Below are positions 7,596 through 15,492 of a DNA stretch of 64,000 bases, in pieces; position 1 is the stretch's first letter, and each line of letters opens with the position of its first letter. The stretch covers positions 1 to 64,000 of the forward strand of contig WRLF01000016.1 of the NCBI GenBank assembly GCA_009777735.1. Reading direction: 5' to 3'. Made by a program: the position numbers and the translations under genes. The notes below the pieces were generated by a model. It searched no databases. It was not told the DNA's origin and saw only the letters and a program-made list of their open reading frames with translations. This DNA comes from Treponema sp. Its GTDB lineage: Bacteria; Spirochaetota; Spirochaetia; Treponematales; Breznakiellaceae.

Positions 7596-9407
7596 ATGCA
7601 AAAGAGAAAAACTAAAATTGTCTGTTCCCTTGGGCCGGCTTCATCAACAGATGAAGTTGTACGCAGCCTCATTCTCGCCGGCATGAATATCGCGCGTGTC
7701 AACTTCTCGCACGATGTTCATGAAGCACATCGTGTTACCATAGAACGTGTCAGGCGGGTATCTGCCGAGATGGGTGTTTCCGTCGCTATACTGCTTGATA
7801 CAAAAGGACCGGAAATACGTACCGGCATGGTTGAAAACGACGGGAAAATAACCATACAGAATGGTGACAGTGTAACTGTTACGACCGATGACTGCTTCTC
7901 GGTACCTGCACAAAATAACGCTCCGGCCAGCATATCAATTTCGTGGAAAGATGCAGTAAATAAATTACAAAGCGGTCATCGCATTCTCATAGCCGACGGG
8001 CTGCTGGAACTTGAAGTATTAGATATTAAGAATGGTCATATTAATTGCCTGGCTAAAAATTCTGCCGTTATTGGAAGTAAAAAAAATGTTAACCTAATCG
8101 GTGTTCATGCAAAACTGCCTATTATGGGAGAACAGGATTTAAAAGACATTGCTTTTGGCGTGAAAATGGATGTTGATTTTGTTGCAGCCAGCTTCCTGAG
8201 TTTCCCGTACGAAGTTACCGAAATCAGAACATATTTAAAGAGCCTTAATTCATCGATAAAAATAATTGCAAAAATCGAAAACGGTGAAGGGCTTGAAAAC
8301 ATCAGGGAAATCGCGAAGTTGGCGGACGGAGTGATGATTGCACGCGGAGATCTGGGTGTACAGCTTCCCACCGAGCAAATTCCGCTGGCGCAAAAACACA
8401 TAATTAATGTTTGCCGAAGGGTGGGGAAGCCGGTCATTACCGCGACGCAAATGCTGGAATCGATGGTGGTCAACCCCCGCCCGACACGGGCCGAGCTTAC
8501 CGATGTGGCAAATGCCATTATTGACGGAACCGACGCAGTAATGCTGTCGGGAGAAACAGCGATGGGGGCATATCCCATTGAATCGGTAAAAGTAATGGAT
8601 AAAATAGCCTGTACCATAGAAGAATCACCTGAATTCCGTACACGCATGAAAGACTTTCATGATGAATGTCATGCTGATACCGGTTCTCCTCATGAAAATC
8701 TGGGTATTATTATGTCACGGTCGGGAGTTACAATGGCATCGGCAGTAAACGCAAAAGCAATAGTAACACCGACACGATCGGGCAACACCGCACGGCTGCT
8801 CAGTACCTTCAGGCCTGACGAGCCGGTTCTTGCCGTAACACCGGATGAACATGCCGAACGGTCTATGCAGCTTTACTGGGGCGTATCTGCCTACCATGCG
8901 CCGCATGTCCATGGCTCTGATGCCATGATCCAAAACTCGATGAAAATCGCCGTGGATTCAGGCATTGCGGGCATATCCGATAAATTAATGCTTGTTGCCG
9001 GGTTGCCGCTGAAGAGCCCATACCAGGTTAATACGGTGCGTGTTCTTATCCTTGGCACAGTGCTGGCCCGATCCACCACCGGCGGTTTCTCAAACACAGA
9101 CATTACCCGTATACGCGGTAAAGTTATCCACGCACAAACTCCCCATGAAGCACGTGACAGAATAATGTCGTCCGGCGGCGAAATACTGGTGTGCAAAGTG
9201 CTTACCGATGACTACACGCCCATTATCCGAATCGTAAAAGGCGTTATTTGCGAAGAAGTTTCGGAAATCAGTGAGTATAAATTACGCATGACAAACCCAA
9301 ACCTTGTATGGCTTACCCAAATCAGGCATGCAAAGGAAAAACTCGAATCCGGATTAACGGTAACAATGGATGCCCAACAGCTTTTGGTCTATGAGGGTTC
9401 TATTTAA
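7596..9407 (+). CDS. pyk: Pyruvate kinase with C-terminal swivel-like domain
   Basis: A 603-residue glycolytic enzyme making pyruvate and ATP from PEP and ADP. It starts KRKTKIVCSLGPAS and carries the substrate motif IIAKIENGEG with the catalytic Lys, ARGDLGVQ, and RPTRAELTDVANAIIDGTDAVMLSGETAMG. Ordinary enzymes have about 470 residues; here about 100 more follow (from KVIHAQTPHEARDRI), like the PEP-utiliser mobile domain in some Gram-positive pyruvate kinases but without an obvious catalytic His or the ECTS loop. I placed the start at the ATG at 7596: the reading frame extends further upstream, but that part overlaps lgt and lacks homology. It is four bases after lgt. Confidence 0.95.
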   Translation: MQKRKTKIVCSLGPASSTDEVVRSLILAGMNIARVNFSHDVHEAHRVTIERVRRVSAEMGVSVAILLDTKGPEIRTGMVENDGKITIQNGDSVTVTTDDCFSVPAQNNAPASISISWKDAVNKLQSGHRILIADGLLELEVLDIKNGHINCLAKNSAVIGSKKNVNLIGVHAKLPIMGEQDLKDIAFGVKMDVDFVAASFLSFPYEVTEIRTYLKSLNSSIKIIAKIENGEGLENIREIAKLADGVMIARGDLGVQLPTEQIPLAQKHIINVCRRVGKPVITATQMLESMVVNPRPTRAELTDVANAIIDGTDAVMLSGETAMGAYPIESVKVMDKIACTIEESPEFRTRMKDFHDECHADTGSPHENLGIIMSRSGVTMASAVNAKAIVTPTRSGNTARLLSTFRPDEPVLAVTPDEHAERSMQLYWGVSAYHAPHVHGSDAMIQNSMKIAVDSGIAGISDKLMLVAGLPLKSPYQVNTVRVLILGTVLARSTTGGFSNTDITRIRGKVIHAQTPHEARDRIMSSGGEILVCKVLTDDYTPIIRIVKGVICEEVSEISEYKLRMTNPNLVWLTQIRHAKEKLESGLTVTMDAQQLLVYEGSI

Positions 9408-9427
9408 GAGATTAGGGGTGTAATTTA

Positions 9428-10846
9428 TTGTCAGGCAAAATAAGGGCATTTACCGCAAGGCTATTTCAATCACGGGATGAACTGTCTTTTGGTAATATCA
9501 GGGGCGCTTTTTGGCCTGTTCTGTTAATTTTTCCGCTTTCAGTCATTATGGGAAATGTACGCTATTTTACTCATAGTGTTGCGTTGGCAGGATTTGAAAC
9601 AGATTTTCTGTTGTTTTTTATCATGGGGCTTGGCTGGCTCATTACTGCATTACTGCCTAAAAAATTAATACTTCCGGTTCTGCGTTTCGCGGCTGTTTTT
9701 TCCGCTGTTATTATTCCATTCCTGTCTTTTTTGCCATTGGGTTTCGGACATTTTACGGTTTATATGGCTTTAAAATTCTTAAACGGATTATGTACCGCCT
9801 GCGCTTTCTATCTGTTTTGTTTTGTATTAAATAATATTGAGCGTCTGTTCGGTATGGCGGTTATCCAGATTTATTATGGCTTTTATTATACTACATGGAC
9901 AACATTTCCTGTTATTCACACGGCAGGTAATACATACGGCGGTATTGTAACCATAATTCTATATCTTGCAGTGGTATTTTTTATACGAACAAGACAAGGG
10001 TCAAATTTGACCATGGAAACCGCTACTGACAGTAACGGCAAGGGATCGGGAGCTCCTTTTGTCATCGGTTTAGGCATAATTCACTACATGATAATGTGTA
10101 TGAGCAACTACATTGAATGGACAGAAAACGCTGTTTCTGCTACTTTTTTTGGCGCAGGTATTTTTATTTCAATCGGTCTCATAATTATTATACAGCTTTT
10201 GAGCAGCCGTAATGCGATGTATATCTGGTTCCTGTTTTTGGCCCTGACCCTTCTGGGACTGGGTGCTCTTTTATATGACAGCCCGTTAACCTTTACGGTG
10301 GGTTCTTTTACCTATGGTCTGGGGGATAGTCTGGGTTATATTATAATCTGTTATATGTGCGCAGGGGCGATTAAACAAAGTAAATCACTACGAATGTTCA
10401 GGCTGTATTGTCTCGTATTATTTGCCGAGTATTTTTTAATCTCAGGGCTGTTTTCAATTTTATTTAATTATTTTGAAGAGCCGAACAAATTTCTTGCATT
10501 TGGCGTTGTATTGGTGCTCGTTAGCTTTTGCCTGTTATTTATGCCGCTTATACAAAAAAGGCTGTTTGAAGCGGACTGGACAGACGGACTGTATCTAAGA
10601 GACATGGAAGAGTACTCACAGCCCTTCGCGGAAACCGAAGAAATAAACGAAAGAGAAAAGTTACATCTTACCCCGCGGGAAGAAGAAATTTTTACCATGC
10701 TGCTCAGCGGCGCGGCGCCCAAGGAAATAGCCCATACCCTTAAAATAAGTTATCATACGGAGCATTATCATCAAAAGAACCTGTACCGTAAATTAGGTAT
10801 TCAAAGCAGGGCGGAGCTTTTTGCCAGGTATTCAAGGCAAGCCTGA
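9428..10846 (+). CDS. Membrane-anchored LuxR-family regulator
   Basis: A 472-residue protein with about twelve predicted membrane helices over residues 20-385 and a C-terminal LuxR helix-turn-helix (LTPREEEIFTMLLSGAAPKEIAHTL...IQSRAELFARY). The membrane part is transporter-like, so it probably senses a signal or solute in the membrane while the tail binds DNA. This layout is common in Bacteroidetes, Actinobacteria and some treponemes, but the targets are unknown. The start is TTG with AGGGGTG upstream; there is no nearby ATG. It follows pyk by 20 bases and converges on mazF six bases after its stop. Confidence 0.8.
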   Translation: MSGKIRAFTARLFQSRDELSFGNIRGAFWPVLLIFPLSVIMGNVRYFTHSVALAGFETDFLLFFIMGLGWLITALLPKKLILPVLRFAAVFSAVIIPFLSFLPLGFGHFTVYMALKFLNGLCTACAFYLFCFVLNNIERLFGMAVIQIYYGFYYTTWTTFPVIHTAGNTYGGIVTIILYLAVVFFIRTRQGSNLTMETATDSNGKGSGAPFVIGLGIIHYMIMCMSNYIEWTENAVSATFFGAGIFISIGLIIIIQLLSSRNAMYIWFLFLALTLLGLGALLYDSPLTFTVGSFTYGLGDSLGYIIICYMCAGAIKQSKSLRMFRLYCLVLFAEYFLISGLFSILFNYFEEPNKFLAFGVVLVLVSFCLLFMPLIQKRLFEADWTDGLYLRDMEEYSQPFAETEEINEREKLHLTPREEEIFTMLLSGAAPKEIAHTLKISYHTEHYHQKNLYRKLGIQSRAELFARYSRQA

Positions 10847-10852
10847 CAAACC

Positions 10853-11185
10853 CTACTCAACAATCGCACAAATAAGGTCAATCGCATCATCCAAAATATC
10901 ATCTGGTACAGCTTCGCTGAATGTAACGTTTCTTGCTGCAATATCCAGGCACTTAGCTTGCTCACACATAATTTCGCCAGTAATCTTTGTTCTGCTGTCA
11001 AGTTTGATATGCATTGGGAAATTGCTTATCGAATTTGTTATGGGACAAACCATCGCTAAATTTGTTCGTATGTGGAATTGCTCATTGCTTATTATTAATG
11101 CCGGTCGTCTCCCTTTTTGCTCATGCCCGGCTTGCGGATCAAAATCCAGATAAATAATGTCACCCTGTTTTGGAGAATATTGCAT
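10853..11185 (-). CDS. mazF: MazF/PemK-family mRNA interferase toxin
   Basis: A 110-residue toxin with the MazF core: QGDIIYLDFDPQAGHEQKGRRPALIIS at the N terminus (substrate-binding loop), VCPITNS, and the C-terminal helix DDAIDLICAIVE. MazF proteins cut single-stranded mRNA at short sequences and halt growth when released. The ATG at 11185 shares its A with the last base of the mazE stop (TAATG), so translation is coupled; a TTG two codons upstream is possible but less likely. It forms an operon with mazE and converges on the LuxR gene. Confidence 0.9.
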   Translation of the reverse strand: MQYSPKQGDIIYLDFDPQAGHEQKGRRPALIISNEQFHIRTNLAMVCPITNSISNFPMHIKLDSRTKITGEIMCEQAKCLDIAARNVTFSEAVPDDILDDAIDLICAIVE

Positions 11186-11436
11186 TACCAAACTTCCTTA
11201 CCTACAGGCATTCCGGTGTCCCACTCTTCACATTTATAGTTTCCTGTATAGTTTGTAAATAATTCTTCAAGGCTCTTTTTTGCACGACGTTTACGGGTAG
11301 CTTTCCTGATAACTATAGAGCTATTTTCTGAAACTATTTCAACTTGATCGTTTTCTTGCAGAAAAAGTTCGTCTAAAATAGGCTTTGGTAAACGAACTCC
11401 TTGGCTGTTTCCCCATCTTTGAATGGTTGTAAGCAT
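11185..11436 (-). CDS. mazE: MazE-family antitoxin (AbrB fold)
   Basis: An 83-residue antitoxin whose first 50 residues form a swapped-hairpin AbrB domain (TTIQRWGNSQGVRLPKPILDEL...NDQVEIVSEN) and whose acidic/aromatic tail should wrap the toxin. GAGGAG sits about 7 bases before the ATG. A perfect 13-base palindrome overlaps the promoter, indicating autorepression, the usual rule for MazE. Confidence 0.9.
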   Translation of the reverse strand: MLTTIQRWGNSQGVRLPKPILDELFLQENDQVEIVSENSSIVIRKATRKRRAKKSLEELFTNYTGNYKCEEWDTGMPVGKEVW

Positions 11437-11455
11437 TACATATCTCCTCTTTTGA

Positions 11456-11485
11456 AGTATATACCTGGTATAGCCATGTTGTCAA
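11456..11485 (-). promoter_or_regulatory. mazEF promoter with palindromic operator
   Basis: On the minus strand TTGACA (complement 11480-11485), an 18-base spacer and TATACT (11456-11461). TATACCTGGTATA (11460-11472) is a 13-base inverted repeat overlapping the -10 box and spacer, the expected place for a MazE operator. Confidence 0.7.
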
Positions 11486-11513
11486 GTCTTGTTCAAACCC
11501 TCATTTGTCGTGC

Positions 11514-11541
11514 TGTTTCCTGCCCCTCTGACGGCTTGATT
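11514..11541 (+). repeat. Degenerate hairpin-element right end
   Basis: GCCCCTCTGACGGCTTGATTTCCAGG resembles the right end of the elements at 3685-3718 and 50311-50342 (CTGACGGTTTGTTACCAGG) with several changes. It lies just outside the MazEF module, at the same kind of boundary as the other copies. Confidence 0.35.
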
Positions 11542-11641
11542 TCCAGGATTATAGATTGGGAATGCGAAAACAGGAAAGCCTACCTAAATTGGGAGGTGAT
11601 TTCCCCCGCTTTTGGATTAACGATTAACTTTTAAGGAGGGT

Positions 11642-11717
11642 AAACCCACCAGCTTTGGCAGGTGAAAAATACAAAAAACAGGCCGGCACAGCCGAAACCC
11701 ACCAGATTTGGTAGGTA
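11642..11717 (+). repeat. Two 23-base direct repeats in the BOF-gene leader
   Basis: AAACCCACCAG[C/A]TTTGG[C/T]AGGT[G/A] occurs at 11642-11664 and 11695-11717 with three mismatches, 53 bases apart. Each copy has ACC...GGT complementarity. They lie upstream of the BOF/efflux operon at 11856 and might bind a regulator. Apart from these and the hairpins at 11754-11836, the 420-base gap holds no gene. Confidence 0.4.
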
Positions 11718-11753
11718 GCCGCTTCATTTTCTGTATTGTAATCTTTGGTAAAA

Positions 11754-11836
11754 GCATGTTTTTAACATGCATATTTTATAAGGAGTTATTGTTTCCGCGT
11801 TGCGGAAACCTCAATTAAAATCGCCGCTCACGCGGC
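11754..11836 (+). promoter_or_regulatory. Three perfect hairpins in the leader of the efflux operon
   Basis: GCATGTT/AACATGC (11754-11770), GTTTCCGC/GCGGAAAC (11791-11809) and GCCGC/GCGGC (11823-11836) follow one another immediately before the Shine-Dalgarno of the gene at 11856. AAGGAGTTAT occurs both before the second hairpin and before the gene. No known riboswitch consensus is recognisable. Confidence 0.4.
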
Positions 11837-11855
11837 TAAAAAAGGAGTTATACTT

Positions 11856-12290
11856 ATGAAAAAGTATACAATTTTATTCATAGCGGCCTTAATGGTCATT
11901 TCAACGGTATCTGTCTTTGCACAGCAGGGAGGGTTTACCGGGCCTTCGGCGTTCACCGGGCAGCAGACAGGGTTCACCGGACAACAGGCAGCGTTTACCG
12001 GGCAGACAGGTTTCTTTGGACCGGCAATGAATGTTACCGTGCAGCAAGTTGTCCAAACATTTCCCAATAAAGCCGAAGCTATTTTAAGGGGAAATATTGT
12101 CCAGCATCTGGGAGGCGACCGGTATTTATTCCGTGATGCATCCGGGGATATTGTTATTAAAATAAAACATGACCGATGGTGGGGATTGTCTGTTGGCCCA
12201 AATGACCGTGTAGAAATCGGCGGTAAACTTAAGCGGGAAAAAAACGGATGGATTAAATATTTTGACGGAAAAAACATAAGAAGAGTCTAA
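11856..12290 (+). CDS. Exported BOF/OB-fold protein (YgiW/YdeI type)
   Basis: A 144-residue periplasmic or exported protein. A signal peptide ends at VFA-QQ, residues about 24-58 hold FTG-containing repeats (GFTGQQ and variants), and residues about 60-144 form the BOF domain (TVQQVVQTFPNKAEAILRGNIVQHLGGDRYLFRDASGDIVIKI...). Family members such as YgiW, YdeI and VisP aid stress tolerance and may bind small ligands or cationic peptides. AAAGGAG lies about 8 bases before the ATG. It heads a run of four genes, followed after 16 bases by the efflux adaptor, so a supporting role in efflux or envelope stress is inferred. Confidence 0.85.
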   Translation: MKKYTILFIAALMVISTVSVFAQQGGFTGPSAFTGQQTGFTGQQAAFTGQTGFFGPAMNVTVQQVVQTFPNKAEAILRGNIVQHLGGDRYLFRDASGDIVIKIKHDRWWGLSVGPNDRVEIGGKLKREKNGWIKYFDGKNIRRV

Positions 12291-12306
12291 TAGCTCTATA
12301 AATGGT

Positions 12307-13581
12307 GTGAAAAAGTTACTTTTTCGGGCGGCGGCTGTTTGTATGATACTGACCGCTGCCTGTTCCGGTAGTAATGCGGCGGTTTCTTATGAGTTTACCA
12401 CTGTACGCCGCGGTACCCTGGAACGCAGCGTCTCATCCAGCGGGACTATCAATCCCGTTTCTACTGCAAGAATACTGCCTCAAATGAGCGGTAAAGTTGA
12501 AAAAATATTTGTTGATTTTAACGATACGGTTAAAAGAGGTGATATTCTTGCAGAACTTAATACCGAAATGCTCCGTCTGAGGCGGGATCAGCAGTACGCC
12601 GCAGTGCGCAAAGCCAGGGCAAATTACCGCTTGCAGCTTCAAAATTACAATAGCCAGCTTGCCCTTGCGGATAGAGACTTCATTTCCGAATTTGAATTGC
12701 TCAACAGTGTAACAAGTCTGGAGAATCTTGCAGCAGACCTGGAAGTAGCCGAAACAAACCTCAGGGTCATAGAAACCGAGATCAACCAGCATGCATTTAT
12801 CACGTCCCCCATTGACGGCATAGTCCTTGACCGGAGGATCAATGAAGGCGACACAGTAACTGACAGTTCTTCAAGCGGCGCAGCGAGTATTTTTACTCTG
12901 GCGGAAAATTTAAGGGAAATGCAGATTGAAGCAAATATCGGCGAACTCGATGTTGCTGCTGTCTATATAGGGCAGGCTGTACGTTTTACCCTGGAAAGCC
13001 TACCGGGCCGCCGGTTTAACGGTGAAGTAGAAAATATCCGCATGGTTCCGGTCGTGGCGAATAACGTTGTTTCCTATACGGTGATTATCAGGGTGGATAA
13101 TCATGACGGCTCCCTGTTTCCCGGCATGACGTGCGCCGTGGAATTTATCGTTGCCCGTGCGGAAAATGCCCAGATGATTTCCAATGCCGCCCTGCGTTAT
13201 ACCCCTACAGGTTTAAGCCCCGAAGAAATTGAGGAAAAGGTTTTTTTCGCAAGTCTTGATCTTATGGACGAAGAACAGAGAGCGGCGGCCATAACAGAAA
13301 GAAACCAGGATGTGGTAAATGCCGCAAGAACGGCACAAAACCAAAGATCGGGCGTTGTCGCCTTGTTGACGGGGGGCGGACGCACCAGGCCCGTTGTCAT
13401 TCAGGGGCGGGCCCGTACTGCCGATGTACCAGAGGGGGTACGGAATCTGTGGTACTTAAGCGATACGAATACCCTGGAAGTGATACAAGTCAGGATCGGT
13501 ATAGTCACAAACTCCGGCACCGAAATATTTACATCGGAAGATATAAATGGCAGACAATTTATTTTAAGGGAGCGCAGGTAA
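12307..13581 (+). CDS. MacA/HlyD-type efflux adaptor lipoprotein
   Basis: A 424-residue periplasmic adaptor. A leader ending LTAAC is a lipobox, then GTINPVSTARILPQMSGKVEKIFVDFNDTVKRGDILAEL begins the biotinyl-lipoyl half-domain. Residues about 95-160 form the coiled-coil hairpin and HAFITSPIDGIVLDRRINEGDTV the second lipoyl half, followed by the beta-barrel. Such proteins bridge an inner-membrane pump and an outer-membrane channel. The start is GTG at 12307 with only a weak ribosome site. The region about residues 300-370 (ERNQDVVNAARTAQNQRSG) is an unusual insertion before the last beta-domain. The stop overlaps the permease start (TAATG). Confidence 0.9.
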   Translation: MKKLLFRAAAVCMILTAACSGSNAAVSYEFTTVRRGTLERSVSSSGTINPVSTARILPQMSGKVEKIFVDFNDTVKRGDILAELNTEMLRLRRDQQYAAVRKARANYRLQLQNYNSQLALADRDFISEFELLNSVTSLENLAADLEVAETNLRVIETEINQHAFITSPIDGIVLDRRINEGDTVTDSSSSGAASIFTLAENLREMQIEANIGELDVAAVYIGQAVRFTLESLPGRRFNGEVENIRMVPVVANNVVSYTVIIRVDNHDGSLFPGMTCAVEFIVARAENAQMISNAALRYTPTGLSPEEIEEKVFFASLDLMDEEQRAAAITERNQDVVNAARTAQNQRSGVVALLTGGGRTRPVVIQGRARTADVPEGVRNLWYLSDTNTLEVIQVRIGIVTNSGTEIFTSEDINGRQFILRERR

Positions 13582-14798
13582 TGAACTTTATCCAGTTATT
13601 ACAAACCTGTTTACGCTCTATTTCGCGTAACCGTATGAGGAGCTTTCTTACCTCCATGGGAATAATTATTGGTGTAGGCTCGGTGATCGTTATGGTTGCC
13701 ATGGGCGAAGGCTCTCAAAAGGTTATTGAAGAAAAAATCAGTTCTATGGGCGCCAATGTGCTGCAGATTCAATACCGGCGGCCTCCGGCCCGCAGCGTAC
13801 AGGCTGTATATCCCCGGAGAACCGGCTTTACGAAAGAAGATGTTGAGCATCTCAGGCAGGAATCCTCGTTTGCCCGTGCGGTTTCCGGCGTTTCTCACAA
13901 CAACCAGGATGTGTTCGGCAGAGAGGGAAGTGTGCGGATTCGTGTTCACGGGGTGGATCCTGATTTTAGCATTGCCAGAAATTACCATGTTGATGAGGGT
14001 GTTTTTTTTGAAAACGGGGATATGGTTACCCGGAACAGGGTAGCCGTTTTAGGCCGCACGACCGCTGCGAATTTATTTTCCGAAGCTGAGAGCGCGTTAT
14101 CACAACAGATACGAATCGGCTCAAATTACTTTACTGTCATCGGCCTTCTGGAACGAAAAGGGGCAGGTCTGGACGGAAACGATCAAGATGATATAGTCCT
14201 TGTTCCTCTGGACACAGCCATGACACGAATTCAAAATACCCGGGAGCTTAACCAGATCATAATCAGTGTAACAAGCAAAGAATTCATGGATGCCGCTATT
14301 CAGGAAACGGATCTGATTTTAAGGGAATCAAGAGGAATTCCCGACCGGATAGCTTCGGACTTTTCCATAATGAATCAGGTTGATATGATTGACATGGCGG
14401 CAGGGACATCCAGAACCCTGACAATGCTCCTGGCAGCAATAGCCGGAGTTTCTTTGTTTGTAGGCGGCATTGGTATAATGAACATCATGCTGGTATCCGT
14501 TACAGAGCGTACCCGCGAGATCGGTATCCGCATGGCCGTTGGAGGACGCAAACGGGATATCCTCTTTCAGTTTTTATCTGAAGCGGTTATATTAAGCCTC
14601 ATGGGAGGCATCATGGGAATTATTATGGCTTTTTGTGCCTGTCATGTTCTTTCGGCGGCAGGGGTTCCCACATCCGTCAATCCGCTGATTGTGATGGTTT
14701 CGGCCCTGTTTGCAGCTCTGGTAGGAGTTGCCTTTGGTTATTACCCGGCCCTTAAAGCGGCAAGGCTCTATCCGATAGATGCACTGCGGTATGAATAG
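13581..14798 (+). CDS. MacB-like ABC permease (FtsX fold), no ATPase domain
   Basis: A 405-residue inner-membrane protein with one membrane helix near residue 22 (FLTSMGIIIGVGSVIVMVAMGEG), a large periplasmic MacB_PCD domain and three C-terminal helices with NIMLVSVTERTREIGIRMAVGG, the FtsX-family signature. It pairs with the adaptor upstream (TAATG overlap). The ATP-binding protein normally found next to or fused with MacB is not in this cluster, so it must come from elsewhere or be absent. I placed the start at 13581; the frame is open further upstream only inside the adaptor gene. Confidence 0.9.
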   Translation: MNFIQLLQTCLRSISRNRMRSFLTSMGIIIGVGSVIVMVAMGEGSQKVIEEKISSMGANVLQIQYRRPPARSVQAVYPRRTGFTKEDVEHLRQESSFARAVSGVSHNNQDVFGREGSVRIRVHGVDPDFSIARNYHVDEGVFFENGDMVTRNRVAVLGRTTAANLFSEAESALSQQIRIGSNYFTVIGLLERKGAGLDGNDQDDIVLVPLDTAMTRIQNTRELNQIIISVTSKEFMDAAIQETDLILRESRGIPDRIASDFSIMNQVDMIDMAAGTSRTLTMLLAAIAGVSLFVGGIGIMNIMLVSVTERTREIGIRMAVGGRKRDILFQFLSEAVILSLMGGIMGIIMAFCACHVLSAAGVPTSVNPLIVMVSALFAALVGVAFGYYPALKAARLYPIDALRYE

Positions 14799-14807
14799 GA
14801 GATTTAT

Positions 14808-15485
14808 ATGAAAATACATGTGTTGTTTTACATCTGTGGTTTTTTATTTTTACCCGGAATTGTGTATGGGCAGGGTTTTACCGGTCCCGGTGTCGGCAGT
14901 AATACTATGTCAGGACCCGTAATGATTGATCGTCCCATTACCGTCAGTGAGATAAGGGGGCTTCCCCATGATTCCTGGGTAATATTAACAGGGAATATTA
15001 TTAACATGCTGCCGGGCGGAAAAAATTATACATTCCGCGATTCTTCGGGAGAAATTATTGTTGAGATAGGCGCGAAACACTGGCGGGGGTTATCCGTTGG
15101 GGCTTCTGACAACGTTGTGATTTACGGTGAGGTTAAAATAAACAGAGGTCTGGTTTCTGTTAAGGCCCATGCAGTATCCGGAACAAGCAGGACAAATACA
15201 TGGGCGGGTCAAGCAGTTTTTATTAACCGGCCCATAACGATAGCAGAGGCAGTACCTTTACCGCATGATTCATTTGTAATATTACATGGAAATATAATAA
15301 ACTCACAAGCAAAGCGTAATGATTATACATTCCGTGATTCTTCGGGTGAAATTACTGTTGATATTGGCACTAAACACTGGCGGGGACTGTCTGTTGGCGT
15401 TTCTGACAGAATTGAAATTTTTGGCGAGGTAAAAAACAACAGAGGGCTTATTACCATAAAAGTACATGCCATAAGATCAATATAA
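14808..15485 (+). CDS. Exported tandem BOF-domain protein
   Basis: A 225-residue exported protein with a signal peptide ending VYG-QG and two BOF/OB-fold domains (residues about 40-125 and 140-225). Each has NYTFRDSSGEI[IT]V[ED]IG[AT]KHWRGLSVG, so the second half is a recent copy of the first. It follows the permease by nine bases with AGGAGATTT before the ATG. The operon thus reads BOF, adaptor, permease, double BOF. A role as a periplasmic accessory to the pump is inferred from position only. Confidence 0.85.
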   Translation: MKIHVLFYICGFLFLPGIVYGQGFTGPGVGSNTMSGPVMIDRPITVSEIRGLPHDSWVILTGNIINMLPGGKNYTFRDSSGEIIVEIGAKHWRGLSVGASDNVVIYGEVKINRGLVSVKAHAVSGTSRTNTWAGQAVFINRPITIAEAVPLPHDSFVILHGNIINSQAKRNDYTFRDSSGEITVDIGTKHWRGLSVGVSDRIEIFGEVKNNRGLITIKVHAIRSI

Positions 15486-15492
15486 AAGGTAT

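Noticed and set aside
8105-8647. Long open frame on the minus strand inside pyk (180 codons)
   Set aside because: It lies antisense to a well-conserved enzyme gene, has no ribosome site and its composition mirrors the sense codons. It is a shadow of pyk.
11401-11634. Plus-strand 77-codon frame over the mazE promoter
   Set aside because: It begins inside mazE on the opposite strand and runs over the promoter and operator; no ribosome site.
11754-11836. Three-hairpin leader considered as a known riboswitch
   Set aside because: No consensus of any riboswitch class I know is visible; the hairpins are short and separate.
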